Positions 34,412-45,705 of a stretch of 64,000 nt of DNA are shown piece after piece (positions within the stretch are counted from its first letter, which is position 1; the number at the start of each line of letters is the position of its first letter). The DNA comes from Sanguinoderma infundibulare. Lineage: Eukaryota > Basidiomycota > Agaricomycetes > Polyporales > Polyporaceae. The notes under the pieces were generated by a model. That model worked only from the letters and a program-made list of their open reading frames with translations. It searched no databases and was not told the origin of the DNA. The position numbers were made by a program, and so were the translations under genes. The stretch covers positions 1,860,001-1,924,000 of the forward strand of contig JAVLRN010000003.1 of NCBI GenBank assembly GCA_032821775.1, in the 5' to 3' direction.

Positions 34412-36334
34412 ATGACGCCCTCGAAATCCCGGTCTTCATCCATAGTTGCTGACGTCGAGAAGAGTCCGGCCGAGATCGGCGTCCAGCAGACAGAACTAGA
34501 GGACCCAGATGCTGAGTTTGGGGGACGTGAAGCACGTCAGAAATTGGAGCGCAAGCTCCTAAGGAAGATAGACCTACGGATGTCCATCATGGTCGTCATC
34601 TACATCCTCAACTATGTACGTTCACAGTAGGACCTTCAGGGATTCAGCTCATCTTTCTGCAGATAGATCGCAATAATGCAGGGTACGACTCTAACATGTC
34701 TTGTTTTCAACCTCGCTGACGTCTGGGATAGAGCAGCAAGGATGCGTGGATTAGAGACAGACTTGCACCTCCAAGGGCAACAGTTTGCGACTTTACTGTC
34801 CATTCTCTATGCTGGCTACATCCTGATGCAAATACCTTCGTAAATCCTGCCCTGCTCTGCCGACATTGAGTTACTGACGACATATTTCTCGCCAGGAATA
34901 TGCTGCTTAATCGCATTGGAAAGCCCTCGTTGTACCTCCCAGCATGCATGATGGTGTGGGGCACACTTTCCATCCTCACAGGTAGGATCTCTCCGTCTAC
35001 ATAACCCTCCACGGCTCATTATCTCTCGTGGCTGGCAGGTATCACGAAAGAGTGAGTCAGCCCATCGATATTTTCGTCTCCCCCGACATATATCCTCATC
35101 TTCCGCTCGTCACGTCACAGTTTCATCGGCGCGCTCCTCACCCGCTTCTTCCTCGGCTTTGTCGAAGCAGCATTCCTCCCGGGAGCCCTCTTTTTGCTCA
35201 GCAAATGGTACAAGCGCAACGAGCTCGGCACACGCACCGCTATCCTCTACAGCGGCAACATTATCTCCAATGCATTCGGTGCCCTTATTGCATCCGGCAT
35301 TCTCGATGGTATGAACGGCAAGCTCGGGAGAGCCGCCTGGCGCTGGCTCTTTTACGTCGAAGGCTCCCTGACCGTATTCGTGGCCACATGCGCCATCTTC
35401 ATCCTCCCGGACTTCCCCACCACTACCCGTTGGCTGACGGATGAGGAGCGAAGGCTTGCCATGAAGCGCATGGCCGAGGATGCCGGCGTCGGAGACGAGG
35501 GTGAGACCGAGGTCGGAGGTCTTACGGCCGGGCTTTGGTTGGCCATCAAGGATTGGAAGGTGTGGTGGATGGGGCTCACGATGACAAGCCAAGTTGTTGC
35601 GTTGAGTTTCAACGCATACTTCCCAACTCTAAGTGCGACGATGGGTTTTAACCCGACGGTGACGTTGCTCCTTTGCGCACCCCCTTTTGTTTTTACCGCG
35701 ATCATGGCATTCGTTGTTTCGAGGTCTGTTTCCCTTTGCAAATCAACGGCGTGTCGAGACTGAATTTATCTTGCAGGCATTCTGACGCGACTGGTGAGAG
35801 GTTCTACCACATCACGGTCCCTGTTTTTGGTGGTATTGTCGGCTTCGTGATCGCTACATGCACGATGAACACTGCTGCGAGGTACATCTCCCTGTGAGTA
35901 TGTCCGAGCCCTTATCCGATACGCCCAATACTCAGTTGGGGCGACGTAACACAGTTTCCTCATGGCCCATTCCTACGCTGGTTTTGTCGTCCTCTACACC
36001 TGGGTCAGCAATTCTTTCCCCCGACCACCATCAAAGCGTGCTGTAGCCGTCGCGCTTGTGAACGCGATATCGCAGCTAGGGAACATCGCGGGATCGTAAG
36101 TCAGGTGCTGATTCATCATTGGATGCGCTACTTATCCAATGAATTAGGTATGTCTGGCCGAGTGCGTGGGGTCCTACCTACCGCAACTCGTACGCCATCT
36201 GCATCTCGACCGCGGGCTGCATGATCATCATGTGCTACATCTTCAAGCTGCATCTTGCCCACCTGAACAGGGAGCTCGAAAGGGAGGAAGCGGAGAAGGG
36301 CGTCAAGGAGAAGGGGTTCCGCTACCTGCTCTGA
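34412..36334 (+). CDS. MFS transporter, Dal5/allantoate permease type (copy 2)
   Basis: A close paralogue of copies 1 and 3. ATG at 34412 (MTPSKSRSSSIV) was chosen because copy 3 starts with a similar MTSSKHF. The shared cytosolic block AEFGGREARQKLERKLLRKID leads to YILNY. A micro-exon (34663-34681 or 34682) encoding IDRNNA follows, then AARMRGLETDLHLQGQQFA. Later blocks are RFFLGFVEAAFLPGALFLLS, WYKRNELGTRTAIL, FYVEGSLTVF, ILPDFPTTTRWL, FNAYFPTLSATMGFNPT, RPPSKRAVAVALVNAIS and YVWPSAWGPTYRNSYAIC, ending ELEREEAEKGVKEKGFRYLL. It has about 500 residues, twelve predicted helices, and all introns at the same places as copy 3. The substrate is unknown; organic anion or ureide uptake is inferred from the family. 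Confidence 0.92.
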
Positions 36335-36697
36335 CCTTCGATTCCTGCGGGTATGTAAGTATGTGTAACAAATGGTACCCTATCCACTCCCGTTCACTAC
36401 AGCACTTCCCGAACCTGGGTTCCTCCACGATGCCCTCGCCAAGTATCCTTGCTCTCTGCCGAACAGGAAAAGTGCTTCATGTCATGAATACGAAATGGGT
36501 TCCCAACTGCCATATTCTCCGTGCGTCTGGCCGCTATCACCGATAACGTCTAACCGTCTGGCGGCTGTATCTTGGCCACGAGGACGTCAGGTTCAACGAA
36601 TTCGCTTATATAGGACGCCCTTGGTCTCTGGGTACCCCTCGTCCCGTTGCTCTTGCCGGGCGCCATTTCCTGCTCTTCACTTCCACGGAAACGCACG
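36335..36697 (+). promoter_or_regulatory. tandem intergenic region upstream of MFS copy 3
   Basis: The 363-bp gap between MFS copies 2 and 3 contains a TATATAG box at 36607-36613, 85 bases before the ATG. No other gene. Confidence 0.5.
36607..36613 (+). promoter_or_regulatory. TATA box of MFS copy 3
   Basis: TATATAG lies 85 bases upstream of the ATG at 36698. Confidence 0.5.
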
Positions 36698-38624
36698 ATG
36701 ACGTCCTCGAAGCATTTCGTTGATGGCATCGTAGAGAGGTCCGAGGTAGGTATAGAGACAATCACAGTGGAAAATGTCGACGCCGAGTTCGGAGGGCATG
36801 AAGCCCGTCGGATATTAGAACACAAGCTCCTGCGCAAGATCGACTTGCACATGTCAATTCTGATTGTCATTTATATCCTGAACTACGTACGTCGTCTTAG
36901 ATCGTATCCCTTCCTTATCCCCACGGCCGATCATCCGCACACAGATGGACCGGAACAACATTGCGTCAGGTGCATCTAGTAGTTTGTTTTTCCCGCATTC
37001 TAACGTATGGCGTATAGTGCTGCACGATTGCGTGGGTTCGAGACGAACCTTGGCTTGAAAGGTCAACAATTTGCAACTCTCCTCTCCATCTTGTATGTCG
37101 GATACATGATCATGCAAATACCCTCGTAAGTCACCCGCTGGTACTCCTTACGCGACGGATTTGAAAACGACAATTTCTCCAGGAACATGATTCTTAACCA
37201 CATCGGCAAGCCCTCGATATATTTACCGGTGTGCATGATCATTTGGGGCCTTCTATCCATCTTGACAGGTCAGTACTCCATTCTCCTTCGTAGCCTCGGA
37301 CTATTAGATCAAACATTCCCTGCAGGAATCACAAAGAAGTGAGCATCATGCCCCCGACCTCTCGCTCGAGACGTCTCACCATCCCCACAGTTTCGTCGGC
37401 GCCCTTCTCACCCGCTTCTTCCTCGGCTTCGTCGAGGCCGCCTTCTTCCCGGGCGCGCTCTTCCTCCTCAGCAAGTGGTACAAGCGCCGCGAGCTCGGCA
37501 CGCGCGTCGCGCTCTTCATTTGCGGCAACATCGTCTCCAACGCTTTCGGCGCCCTCGCCGCCTCCGCCATCCTCGACCGCATGGGCGGCAAGCTCGGCCA
37601 GGCCGCCTGGCGCTGGCTCTTCTACATGGAAGGCGCGCTGACCGTCTTCGTCGCGCTCTGCGCCGTCTTCGTCCTCCCGGACTTTCCGGCGACGACGCGC
37701 TGGCTGAGCGAGGAGCGCAGGCTGGCGATGCGGCGCATGGAGGAGGACGCGGGCATTGGGGACGAGGAGGAGACGGAGGCGGGGGCAGGACCGGGGGCCG
37801 TGTGCTCGGCGGGCTTGCGGCTCGCAGTGCGGGACTCGAAGGTGTGGTGGATGGCGGTGTCGGTGGCGAGCGGCGTCGTCGCGATGAGCTTCAATGCGTA
37901 CTTTCCCACGCTGAGCGCGACGATGGGTTTCGGCCCGACCGTCACTCTGCTGCTGTGTGCCCCTCCATGGGTGCTAGCGGCGCTATCGGCCTTTGCGGTG
38001 TCGAGGTGCGTTGTTACGGGGTGTAAACGATGAAGGTTTGCGACTAATGCGCAGTTGGGCAGGCACTCGGACGCGACCGGGGAGAGGTTCTACCATGTCA
38101 CAATACCCTGCTTCGTTGGAATCGTTGGCTTTGTAGTCGCTATATGCACTATGAACACCGCAGCGCGCTACCTATCATTGTGAGTTTTTCTTTGCTACCC
38201 ATTCGAACAGTAGGCTGATGAAGGGGGGTCACGCAGGGTTCTCATGGCGCAGTCGTATGCTGGCTATGCCGTCCAATTCACCTGGGTCAGCAACTCGTTC
38301 GCTCGTCCCCCGTCTAAACGTGCCGTAGTCCTTGCGTTCATCAATGCCTTCTCTGAATCCGGAGAAATCGCTGGATCGTAAGTCGCCTAACCTAAACTTG
38401 AGTGCTCTGATCATCTTTATGCTCACGATATTTGCAGATACATCTGGCCCAGTGCATGGGGTGCTTCCTATCGCAAGTCATATGCAATCTGTATCGCTAC
38501 CGCGGCATCCAATATCGTGATGTGTTACGTGTTCAGGCTGCACCTCGCGGATCTGAACAGGGAGCTTGAAAAGGAAGAGACGCGGAAGGGCGTCAAGGAC
38601 AAGGGATTCCGGTACTTAATTTGA
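36698..38624 (+). CDS. MFS transporter, Dal5/allantoate permease type (copy 3)
   Basis: The third paralogue, arranged head to tail after copy 2. It carries the same cytosolic block (AEFGGHEARRILEHKLLRKID), the micro-exon after YILNY (here MDRNNIAS), GLKGQQFATLLSILYVGYM, RFFLGFVEAAFFPGALFLLS, WYKRRELGTRVAL, FYMEGALTVFVALCAVFVLP, FNAYFPTLSATMGFGPT and YIWPSAWGASYRKSYAIC, and ends KGVKDKGFRYLI. The central exon (about 37391-38005) is visibly richer in G/C at third positions than the same exon of copy 2. It also carries a short Gly/Ala insertion (EAGAGPGAVCSAGLRL) in the central cytosolic loop. The frame is intact. The substrate is unknown. Confidence 0.92.
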
Positions 38625-38753
38625 CATACTCGGTCCCTGTATGGGACACAAGTGCGTAACTACACGATCACGACACGGACTGACGCGGGATTGCATAGTA
38701 GTAAGAACGGGTTTCACCAGCATCCATGTAAAATAGATATCCGCACTATCGTG

Positions 38754-40890
38754 TCAAGAAATTATGCCTTTGCGTTTCTTGAATAGAACCCTTCCATCCG
38801 GAGCCGGACTGATGGTCGCGCCAACATGCACATTGGCCGGCCGAGAGCCGTCGCCCTCGAGCTTCAAATCGTAGTTCACGATGATGTACGCCAAGATCGT
38901 CTTGATCGCGCTGGACGCGAAAAAGCGGCCGGGGCTGCACAGCTCGCCCAAATTAACCACCTTCCGAAGCTGATTCGAACTGGCTGTGGTACGAGTCGAA
39001 CTCACCACGCAAACTTTCCGTGACCGAACGCGAGCCACTCCGGAGACGTGGTGGAATAATTCTGCACATTGGGGTCGCGTTGTCCTCCCTCGCGCGCGCG
39101 CGAAAAGCGGAACGGGTCGAACGTGTTCGGCTCCGGGTATTGGTCCTCGTCAAAGTGGGTCGGATGCAAGGCAACCGCGAGAGATGTGCCTTTGGGGACG
39201 AAGGTTCCGTCGGAAAACGTGACGTCCTTCAATGCTCTGCGGTTGTAAGAGACTGGCAGATATGTCGGCTGAATGAGTACTAGGATTCTTGACTGTCGAA
39301 ATGATAGGAGGACGCACGCAGTGATGGGCCGTTGGTGCGCTGAGACTCCTTCACGAAGCTGTCCAGCTTCACCATCTTGGCCACAGCGACCTTGGTCCAA
39401 CCCTCTTCGGAGACAATGGGTTCGATCTCATCCCGCAGAGGCTGGATATATTGAGAGTAATACGCTAGATCGTAGAGGGCGTGTGTCGCGGTCTGACAAG
39501 CGAGAGTCGCGTCGTGGCTCAGCATGTGTTAGTTTTCTGTGAAGATGTCGGTCTCCGCACCTTGTGGGACGTTTGGATAGCCGGAATATTGATACTCAAC
39601 GTTCTTCGTATCACTTCCTCGTCGGGAAGGTTTCTTCGTGCTGCTTCCTCCATCACCCACTGGAGCATGTCGTTCTACCACACGATGAGGTTAGCAGAGT
39701 CCAACAACGTTCACGCGATATTTCATGTACGCATTTATCGTCCTCGAAGAGCTCGTCTGCACGGCGTCTCAAATCGATGAGGGGTTGTATGTGCTTCGCA
39801 GCGCGTTTCAAGGTCATCGGCGCGGCCCTGATGACGAAGAAGCGGGCGAAGCTGACGAGCTCATATTAGCTTAACTGCACCACAAGCGTTAGCCTCATAG
39901 CACTCACGGTCTCACGAAGCTGGGGAAGAAGTTCAAGGCTAGGGCATCTTTTGCCACATCTCCAGCAAATCTTGCTGCAAGACCTACATACTCGTCATTT
40001 CGACCTGTGATTCTTTGTTAGCACAAGCGCGCGAGTGGAAACGGAAGGCGATGTACATGCGGGTAGTCCGACGTAAACACGACTGCTCACGCGTGCCACG
40101 ACGGTCCTCATTGATGTCGAAGCGTTCACGCTGACCCAACCTGTTAGTATCCATCCCGCAATTAATTCAAGGTCGTATGCCAAAGTGACCGCGATAAAAC
40201 ACCCACTATCCCCTGCGGGAATATTATCCTGGACAGCATGGACAAGCTCATCCATGATGGCCGGAAAGAATCTCGCTAGATGCTGAGTTAACTTGCCCAA
40301 GGCAAGATTGAAATGCCACGGGTCGTCGAGCATACCCACCCCCAAGGTGTAGTCCGTTTGGAACAACTTCAAGAAACAGCTCAGGATACTCTGTCCTTCA
40401 CAGTCCAGCAAATTATCGCTCGCACCGTTTTCGCGACCGCAGGGAAGGACAAGTGACCAGAGGAAGACAGGGCTTTGACGTCGTGAATAGCTGCTTGGCC
40501 AGAGAAGACGACGAGCCATTCGCTCAATGTCACAACCCTGAACGCTGAACCACGGTACTAGGAGAACCAAAACCGTCATGTCAAATTGAAATTCAAGATA
40601 ACTGGGAGATGGACGAAAGGGTGGTGTGCTCGACGAACCTTCTGTAGGCCTTGCTGGAGGAAGGACTTTCCATGCCGCTGGAACTTTATGGCGGACAACC
40701 AGGACAAGAGCGGCATGGCGGGTCCTCCAACATTGGGAATGTGGCCTAGCTGTTGGGTATGCGGCACAGGGGTGAGACAGTCGTTCCACATGAGGATCAA
40801 CATGAATACCGGATCCAACCACCATCTTGCGAGATGGACCGTGACGAGGATGGACAGAGAGGCGCAGACAATGCTCAACAGATCATCCAT
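38754..40890 (-). CDS. cytochrome P450 monooxygenase
   Basis: A heme-thiolate oxygenase of the microsomal class. An N-terminal membrane anchor (LLSIVCASLSILVTVHLA) comes first. Then come LGHIPNVGGPAMPLLS and YRGSAFRVVTLSEWLVVFSG, and LFQTDYTLGVGMLDDPWHFN in the middle. The I-helix region reads INIPAIQTSHKTATHALYDLA and lacks the acidic residue of the usual AGxD/ET motif. The ExxR motif is ESQR. The PERF-like block is FDPFRFSR. The heme loop FGHGKFACPGRFFA appears only after splicing, because its Cys codon is interrupted by an intron near 39002-38945. The fold and ending (RPANVHVGATISPAPDGRVLF) match basidiomycete families annotated as ent-kaurene-oxidase-like, but the substrate cannot be inferred. 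It ends 129 bases from MFS copy 3, tail to tail. Confidence 0.88.
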
Positions 40891-41248
40891 GACCGGTAGT
40901 AAGCGGCGAGGAGTGGAAGGGTATGATCACCAACGCCAACGTCGAGATGATAAAGGGGCGAAGTGCGAAGGTTCCGTCGTCTGTGGTTGACCTGTCTCAG
41001 AAGGTCCATCGAACGGAGCTAATGCGTCGCAAGAGATGGTTCAGGTTATTTTGGGTGCACATCGGGGTTAGATGTCCTTCGTGGCATGGGGTACTAGAAT
41101 GAACGAGCAGTGTTAGTGCTTGAGCGGATCATCGCTTGGGAATCCTGAAGAGTAGGCAGAGTGGAAGCGATGCAACGAGGGTTAAGGGAAAGGGCGTCCC
41201 GTTGCTCTTCCGAAGTCAATAGGAAAATCTTTTAGCCATCATGAGCAT
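40891..41248. other. P450 upstream region
   Basis: About 360 bases between the P450 start and the tRNA. Only promoter function for the P450 is expected. No element was recognised. Confidence 0.5.
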
Positions 41249-41320
41249 GGGCTTATAGCTCAGTGGTAGAGCATACGATTGCAGATCGTGTGGTCCCGTG
41301 TTCGAACCACGGTGGGCCCT
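41249..41320 (+). tRNA. tRNA-Cys(GCA), intronless
   Basis: The sequence folds into a full cloverleaf: acceptor stem GGGCTTA/TGGGCCC with two G-U pairs, D-arm GCTC-AGTGGTA-GAGC, anticodon arm TACGA-TTGCAGA-TCGTG with anticodon GCA, and T-arm CCGTG-TTCGAAC-CACGG. The discriminator base is U, the identity element expected of tRNA-Cys. The internal A and B boxes are intact. It decodes UGC/UGU. Confidence 0.97.
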
Positions 41321-41322
41321 CT

Positions 41323-41329
41323 GTTTTTT
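41323..41329 (+). terminator. RNA polymerase III terminator of tRNA-Cys
   Basis: A run of T residues starts three to four bases after the discriminator base, the standard Pol III stop signal. Confidence 0.8.
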
Positions 41330-41799
41330 ACTGCCCAACCTTTCGATGGATGACTGAAGCAAGATCATGAGCTCTAGACCACCAACTACACGGAGATGAA
41401 TGGATGGGTCCACCTGACTCCAGTGTTCAAAAGAAAGCGTCAGGACTGAATGAATTCCGCAGACCGTGATCACGAGCGGTTGGGTCAACGACATCAGGTA
41501 AGAGCGACCCAGCAGCAGAAGACGTCGACGGCAGATGGCTTATCGGAGGGCCGCATGAGGGTCGAGCTGGGAGAAGAAGGGGAGATGGAGGATGGGGGTA
41601 TCGATACAACGATAGGGATCGCACGTTGGAGGGAGGACATGCACGTGTATTTCGATCGCAAGAGGTCAGAAGACAGCGGTGAGAGCGTTTGGAGGACGAG
41701 GCAGCTGGCGTGCATCTGGGCTCGGAATGCAGATGGACGAGGGCAGAAATTTAAAAGGATGGGGGTGGGGAGAGGCTTGAAGCCAACGACCGTCGGGCG
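41330..41799. other. intergenic, NEM1 upstream region
   Basis: 470 bases with no supported gene. An A/T-rich TTTAAAA element near 41748 lies about 50 bases before the NEM1 ATG and could be a core promoter element. Confidence 0.4.
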
Positions 41800-43519
41800 A
41801 TGGCGGGCGAGTGGCTGCACGACGCCCGCTCACGTTACACGCGCTCAGCGCAGCGCTCGCTGCTCGGTCTCCAGCAGCCTTCTCTTCTCTTCCCTCCGTC
41901 CCCCTCCCCGGCCCTCGTCCTCGCTCTCCAAACCGTCCTCGAGGCCGCCCTCCTCGGCGTCGGCCTCACGCCCATGAACTCCCTTTCCTACCTCTCCCGC
42001 CAGTTCGATGTCTTGGCTTCGCCCCGAACGCCACCGAGCACTCCCGCATCCGAGTCCCCTCCCTTCCCGCTCGACGGTGAACGCCAAACCCGGCTCAAAC
42101 GCTCTGGCTCGACAAAGTCTTTTCTCGTCCCTCAGCCGCCCCCTTCCGGATCCACGCTGAAGCGGTCCTACTCGTCTCCTGCCGAGGTCAATCCGAACAT
42201 CTTCTCCCCACCCTCTTCTCTCCTTGGGCCTGCTATAACGCGCAAGAAGCCATCTCGGCCCCCATCTCGCCGTTCATCTCTCTCTTCAACAGAGACCCGC
42301 TCCAAGGTTGGCGTCCCGTCCCCTGCCCTCCGTCGTCTAGTCTTCGTACGCATCATACTCCAGTTCTGGCACGCCCTCCTGGCAACCTTCCGCCCTCTTA
42401 CCAGGTTTTACAACCCTGCGCCCTCCCTAGGCGCCGCCCACGATGCTGCGGTAGAAGATAACTCGGATGAGGAGGAGAAGGACACCGAGGACGAGAGTAG
42501 AGACGACAAGCCGGTCCCCATTCCATCTGTATTACTAGATTCAACACCGCTTCCTCCATACCAACCCGCAATCCCATCCCCTCTATCTCAGCCACCGCCC
42601 CCACACCCAAAGCCCCCAGCAGACAAACATCTTCCTCCACCGTTGACACCCATACCACCTCCCGTCTCAGATTCCAAGCCCGCCGTCGCGCCATCGTCCC
42701 TCACGCCTCCCGCCACCCGCTCCCGCTCGCCAACACCAACACCACCGGCGAAGCAGACCCCCTTCCATCTGCCCAAGACGCTTGTGTTGGACCTAGATGA
42801 GACTTTGATCCATTCCACCTCCCGACCAATACCATCCGCCGGCGGCTCAGGATTGTTCGGTTTCGGCAGCAGGAATAAGGGCGTAGGGTACACCGTCGAG
42901 GTTGTCTTGGCTGGCCGCAGTACACTTTACCATGTGTACAAGAGGCCATTTGTCGACTATTTTCTCAGGAAGGTGAGCCCTCCACATGCCATCGCCGCCA
43001 TGCCATCTGTTGCGTACCGACCGATGGCGTCATAGGTATCACAATGGTATACGCTCGTTATCTTTACCGCTTCAATGCCCGAGTATGCGGACCCCGTAAT
43101 CGACTGGCTAGATGCTGGTCGCGGTATCTTCAGTCGTCGATATTTCCGAGAGGTTGGTGGAGCTCCGTACTCCACCCCGACTGCATGCTGAAGCCGCTCC
43201 CGCAGCAATGCACACAACTCCCAAACGGGTCATATACCAAGGACTTGTCAAGGGTCGAGCAAGACCTCTCGAGGGTCTGCCTAATAGACAACTCGCCGGT
43301 GTGTTATAGCATTAATGAAGGTACCGTTCTCCGTGTCCGTGCTCCGGGATAGGATCCGCTAATCTGACGCCTCATCCGATCATAGCGAATGGCATTCCTA
43401 TAGAAGGCTGGACCCATGATCCTCACGACGAAGCCCTCCTCGACCTCCTTCCGGTACTGGACTCCCTTCGCTTCACGAGCGATGTTCGGCGAGTTCTCGG
43501 GATCCGCGGTTTCTCATGA
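41800..43519 (+). CDS. NEM1: NEM1/Dullard-type HAD phosphatase (nuclear envelope)
   Basis: Nem1, with Spo7, dephosphorylates lipin Pah1 at the ER/nuclear membrane and so sets the balance between phospholipid and triacylglycerol synthesis. Exons 41800-42972, 43036-43152, 43206-43320 and 43386-43519 give 512 residues in phase. The N-terminal 330 residues hold hydrophobic segments ([19 protein letters not shown] and [15 protein letters not shown]) and long Pro/Ser-rich linkers. The C-terminal FCP1-like domain carries the catalytic [13 protein letters not shown] (first Asp nucleophile), [35 protein letters not shown] and the closing [12 protein letters not shown]. The stretch [12 protein letters not shown] has Gln where this family usually has Ser next to the Cys. 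The start was picked as the first Met of the open frame after an A/T-rich element. Confidence 0.92.
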
Positions 43520-44607
43520 CCCTTACTCTGCTGTTCTCGTACGTCTGCCGCGCGCCCTCATAATGCGATATGCACGCGCTGAGCGAAGCACGACCACGGC
43601 CAGCGCCCGCATGTCCGCACGTCCCCCTTAACTCCACGTTTCGACCCTGTCATGCTTGTTCTCCGGGTTTCGGTTAAGCTTTCCCGTTCGTTCGTCGTCA
43701 TGTCTTGCCCCGCCGTTGAAAGAACTATCGTCGCATCTGCTAATTATTCCTCAACTTACTGTCGTTCGCGCATCTCCCCCACAACATTCATCCCTTTACC
43801 CTCACGCTTTGCCGTCGCCCTCAATCCCGGCACCCCGCCCCCCGCCCCCACATTCATCCCATCACTCCTTCGCGTCCGTTCGCGTTTCAGCCACCCATAC
43901 CATCGCATACCACGGAAGTTCCGCCGTTCAAACACTGGATGACGCATGCATCATGTTTTCGACGCACTGAGCTATATACTAGCACGCTAATTGCTTTACA
44001 AGCCGCACCCGCGCCGCTGTTGTATATATGTACGTACGTAACGGTCCGGCTCGGTCAGGTGAAGAAAAACCACACTGCCCATCAGCGTCGTTTGCGTGAG
44101 CATGGAAGCATCACAGACGTCCCTGTCGGTCGTCGATCTTCCGAGGTCCCGGGTGCCGACTTCTGATTTGCGAGCATGCTGGGGCAGCAGCCTTGTAAAC
44201 AGACCCTGGTGACTTGCGAGCGTGGCGAGCACCCAGGCAAACGGCGCCGTGCAGAAGAGATTTGAGATTCTAACTTCCATTCGTGATATATATTGTCATG
44301 AGACTGCAGGAGACGAGGGTACAGTGCACGCGGCCGCTTCGTCAATGGGGGTGAGAGGTGAGAGAGCACTAATAGAACATGGTGGGGTGGGATAACGCCA
44401 GGAAGGAGGAGGCCCAGTGGGTGATAATATACTAACACAGACGTCAACGATTAGGTCAAGGCGAGAGCAGAACAGCGACGGGCGGCGGAAAGCGCAAGCG
44501 CAAACGAGGGTGGCGGGTAAAAGCGAATGTCCGGGTGGCAGAAGGCCAAGAGCCGACGATGGGCGGTGCTCCGGCTGGGGTAATCGAGCGGGGGAACGGG
44601 ACTGGGA
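43520..44607. other. 1.1-kb convergent region, NEM1 / SNF7
   Basis: Downstream sequence of both genes, CT-rich in its first half on this strand. No gene, repeat or RNA was recognised. Confidence 0.6.
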
Positions 44608-45705
44608 CTACATCGCCAGTGCGGCCTGTAACTCCTTGAGCTGCGCCTCCTCGTCGTCTTCGATTGCTTGTGGAGCTGAGCACGAGAGGCGCCGAAGATG
44701 AATATCGTGGGGGCTCGCAAAGAGGACGATGAGATCGTGGGACGTACTTTCGTGTACCTTGCTTGCTCCTGCTGGGTGGTGCAATGGTACGTGGTCCTGC
44801 ATGAGCTTGGCATCGAGCTCCTCCTGCTCCAGGTCCGCCAGCTCCTGCTTGAGCTCGTCCTGCAGAAAGAGCGCGACGGAAAGACGTCAAAGAGAACGTT
44901 ATAGTCATTGTTAGCCGTTGTCAGCGGTTGGACAAGACGGCGATGACGTACGTCGTCAAAGTCGACGCCCGCATATGTGTTGGACGAGATCGCCTCCGAG
45001 ACCTCGTTCGCGAGCTGTGTCTGCTCCTGGATTTCCGCCATCGTCTGGTCCACCTTGTCGATCGACCTGCGCCGCACAAAGACGGCAAACATGCCCAACA
45101 CGCCATCAGCATCGGTGTGGGACCGGGACCGCACCCAGCGGAATGGGATGGGATGGATGGGATAGGGAAGGGTCGAACTCACAGCTTGCCGTGGATATCC
45201 TTCAGTGCGCCCGCGGCCTTCTTCATCGCGGCCATGTTCTCCGCGTTGAAGCTCGCGGACTCGAGCGTGTTGACCTGCATCTCGAGCTGGAAGCGCGTGT
45301 TCTGCAGCCTCTCAAGCTCCTGCTCCGTCACCTTCTTCCGCCGCAGAGCCGCCGTCGCCGCTGTCCCCCCACGGATCGAGTGCAAGCACCATATCAGCCA
45401 ATCCGCCCGAGATACAATGACGCAAACCACGATGGAAGGGCAGCACATTGGAGAGCCACACATACACACACACGCCAGGACGGCCAAGCACAGAGCACGC
45501 AGAGACAGACGAAGTGACACTCACCGGGCTTGTTCGAGACGGCGTTTTGCTTCGCCTTCTTCATCTCCTCGTCAATCTTCTTCTGCAGGTAGTCCTCCTT
45601 CTTCTCGATCATCTGTAGCTGCTGCCTGAGGGTCACTATCGCGTCGCGCGACGACTGCTTCACATCGCGCCGGCCCCCAAAGTAACCCATGATACCGGCC
45701 ATCAT
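44608..45705 (-). CDS. SNF7: SNF7/VPS32 (CHMP4) ESCRT-III subunit
   Basis: Snf7 polymerises on endosomal membranes and drives intralumenal vesicle budding and other membrane scission. The start MMAGIMGYFGGRRDVK lacks a signal and begins the amphipathic helix typical of the family. Basic helices follow (IVTLRQQLQMIEKKEDYLQ; AALRRKKVTEQELERLQNTR), then METQ-region-like helices (LESASFNAENMAAMKKAA, DKVDQTMAEIQEQTQLANEV). The acidic C-terminal half contains DDDELKQELADLEQEELD and the MIM1-type ending DDEEAQLKELQAALAM. The last intron (44747-44676) has a strong GTACGT donor, is exactly 72 nt and contains no stop, so its retention would only insert 24 residues. Length about 220 residues, standard for the family. 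Confidence 0.93.
45457..45473 (+). repeat. CA-rich microsatellite in a SNF7 intron
   Basis: An imperfect (CA)n run with one T interruption lies inside a minus-strand intron of the SNF7 gene. Confidence 0.7.

Noticed and set aside
38955..39000. GATTCGAAC and GAGTCGAAC motifs resembling tRNA T-loops
   Set aside because: They lie in a P450 intron and no cloverleaf can be folded around them.
28482..40890. Secondary-metabolite gene cluster (P450 plus transporters)
   Set aside because: No backbone enzyme (PKS, NRPS, terpene cyclase) is present, the block contains housekeeping genes, and the transporters are of a nutrient-uptake family.
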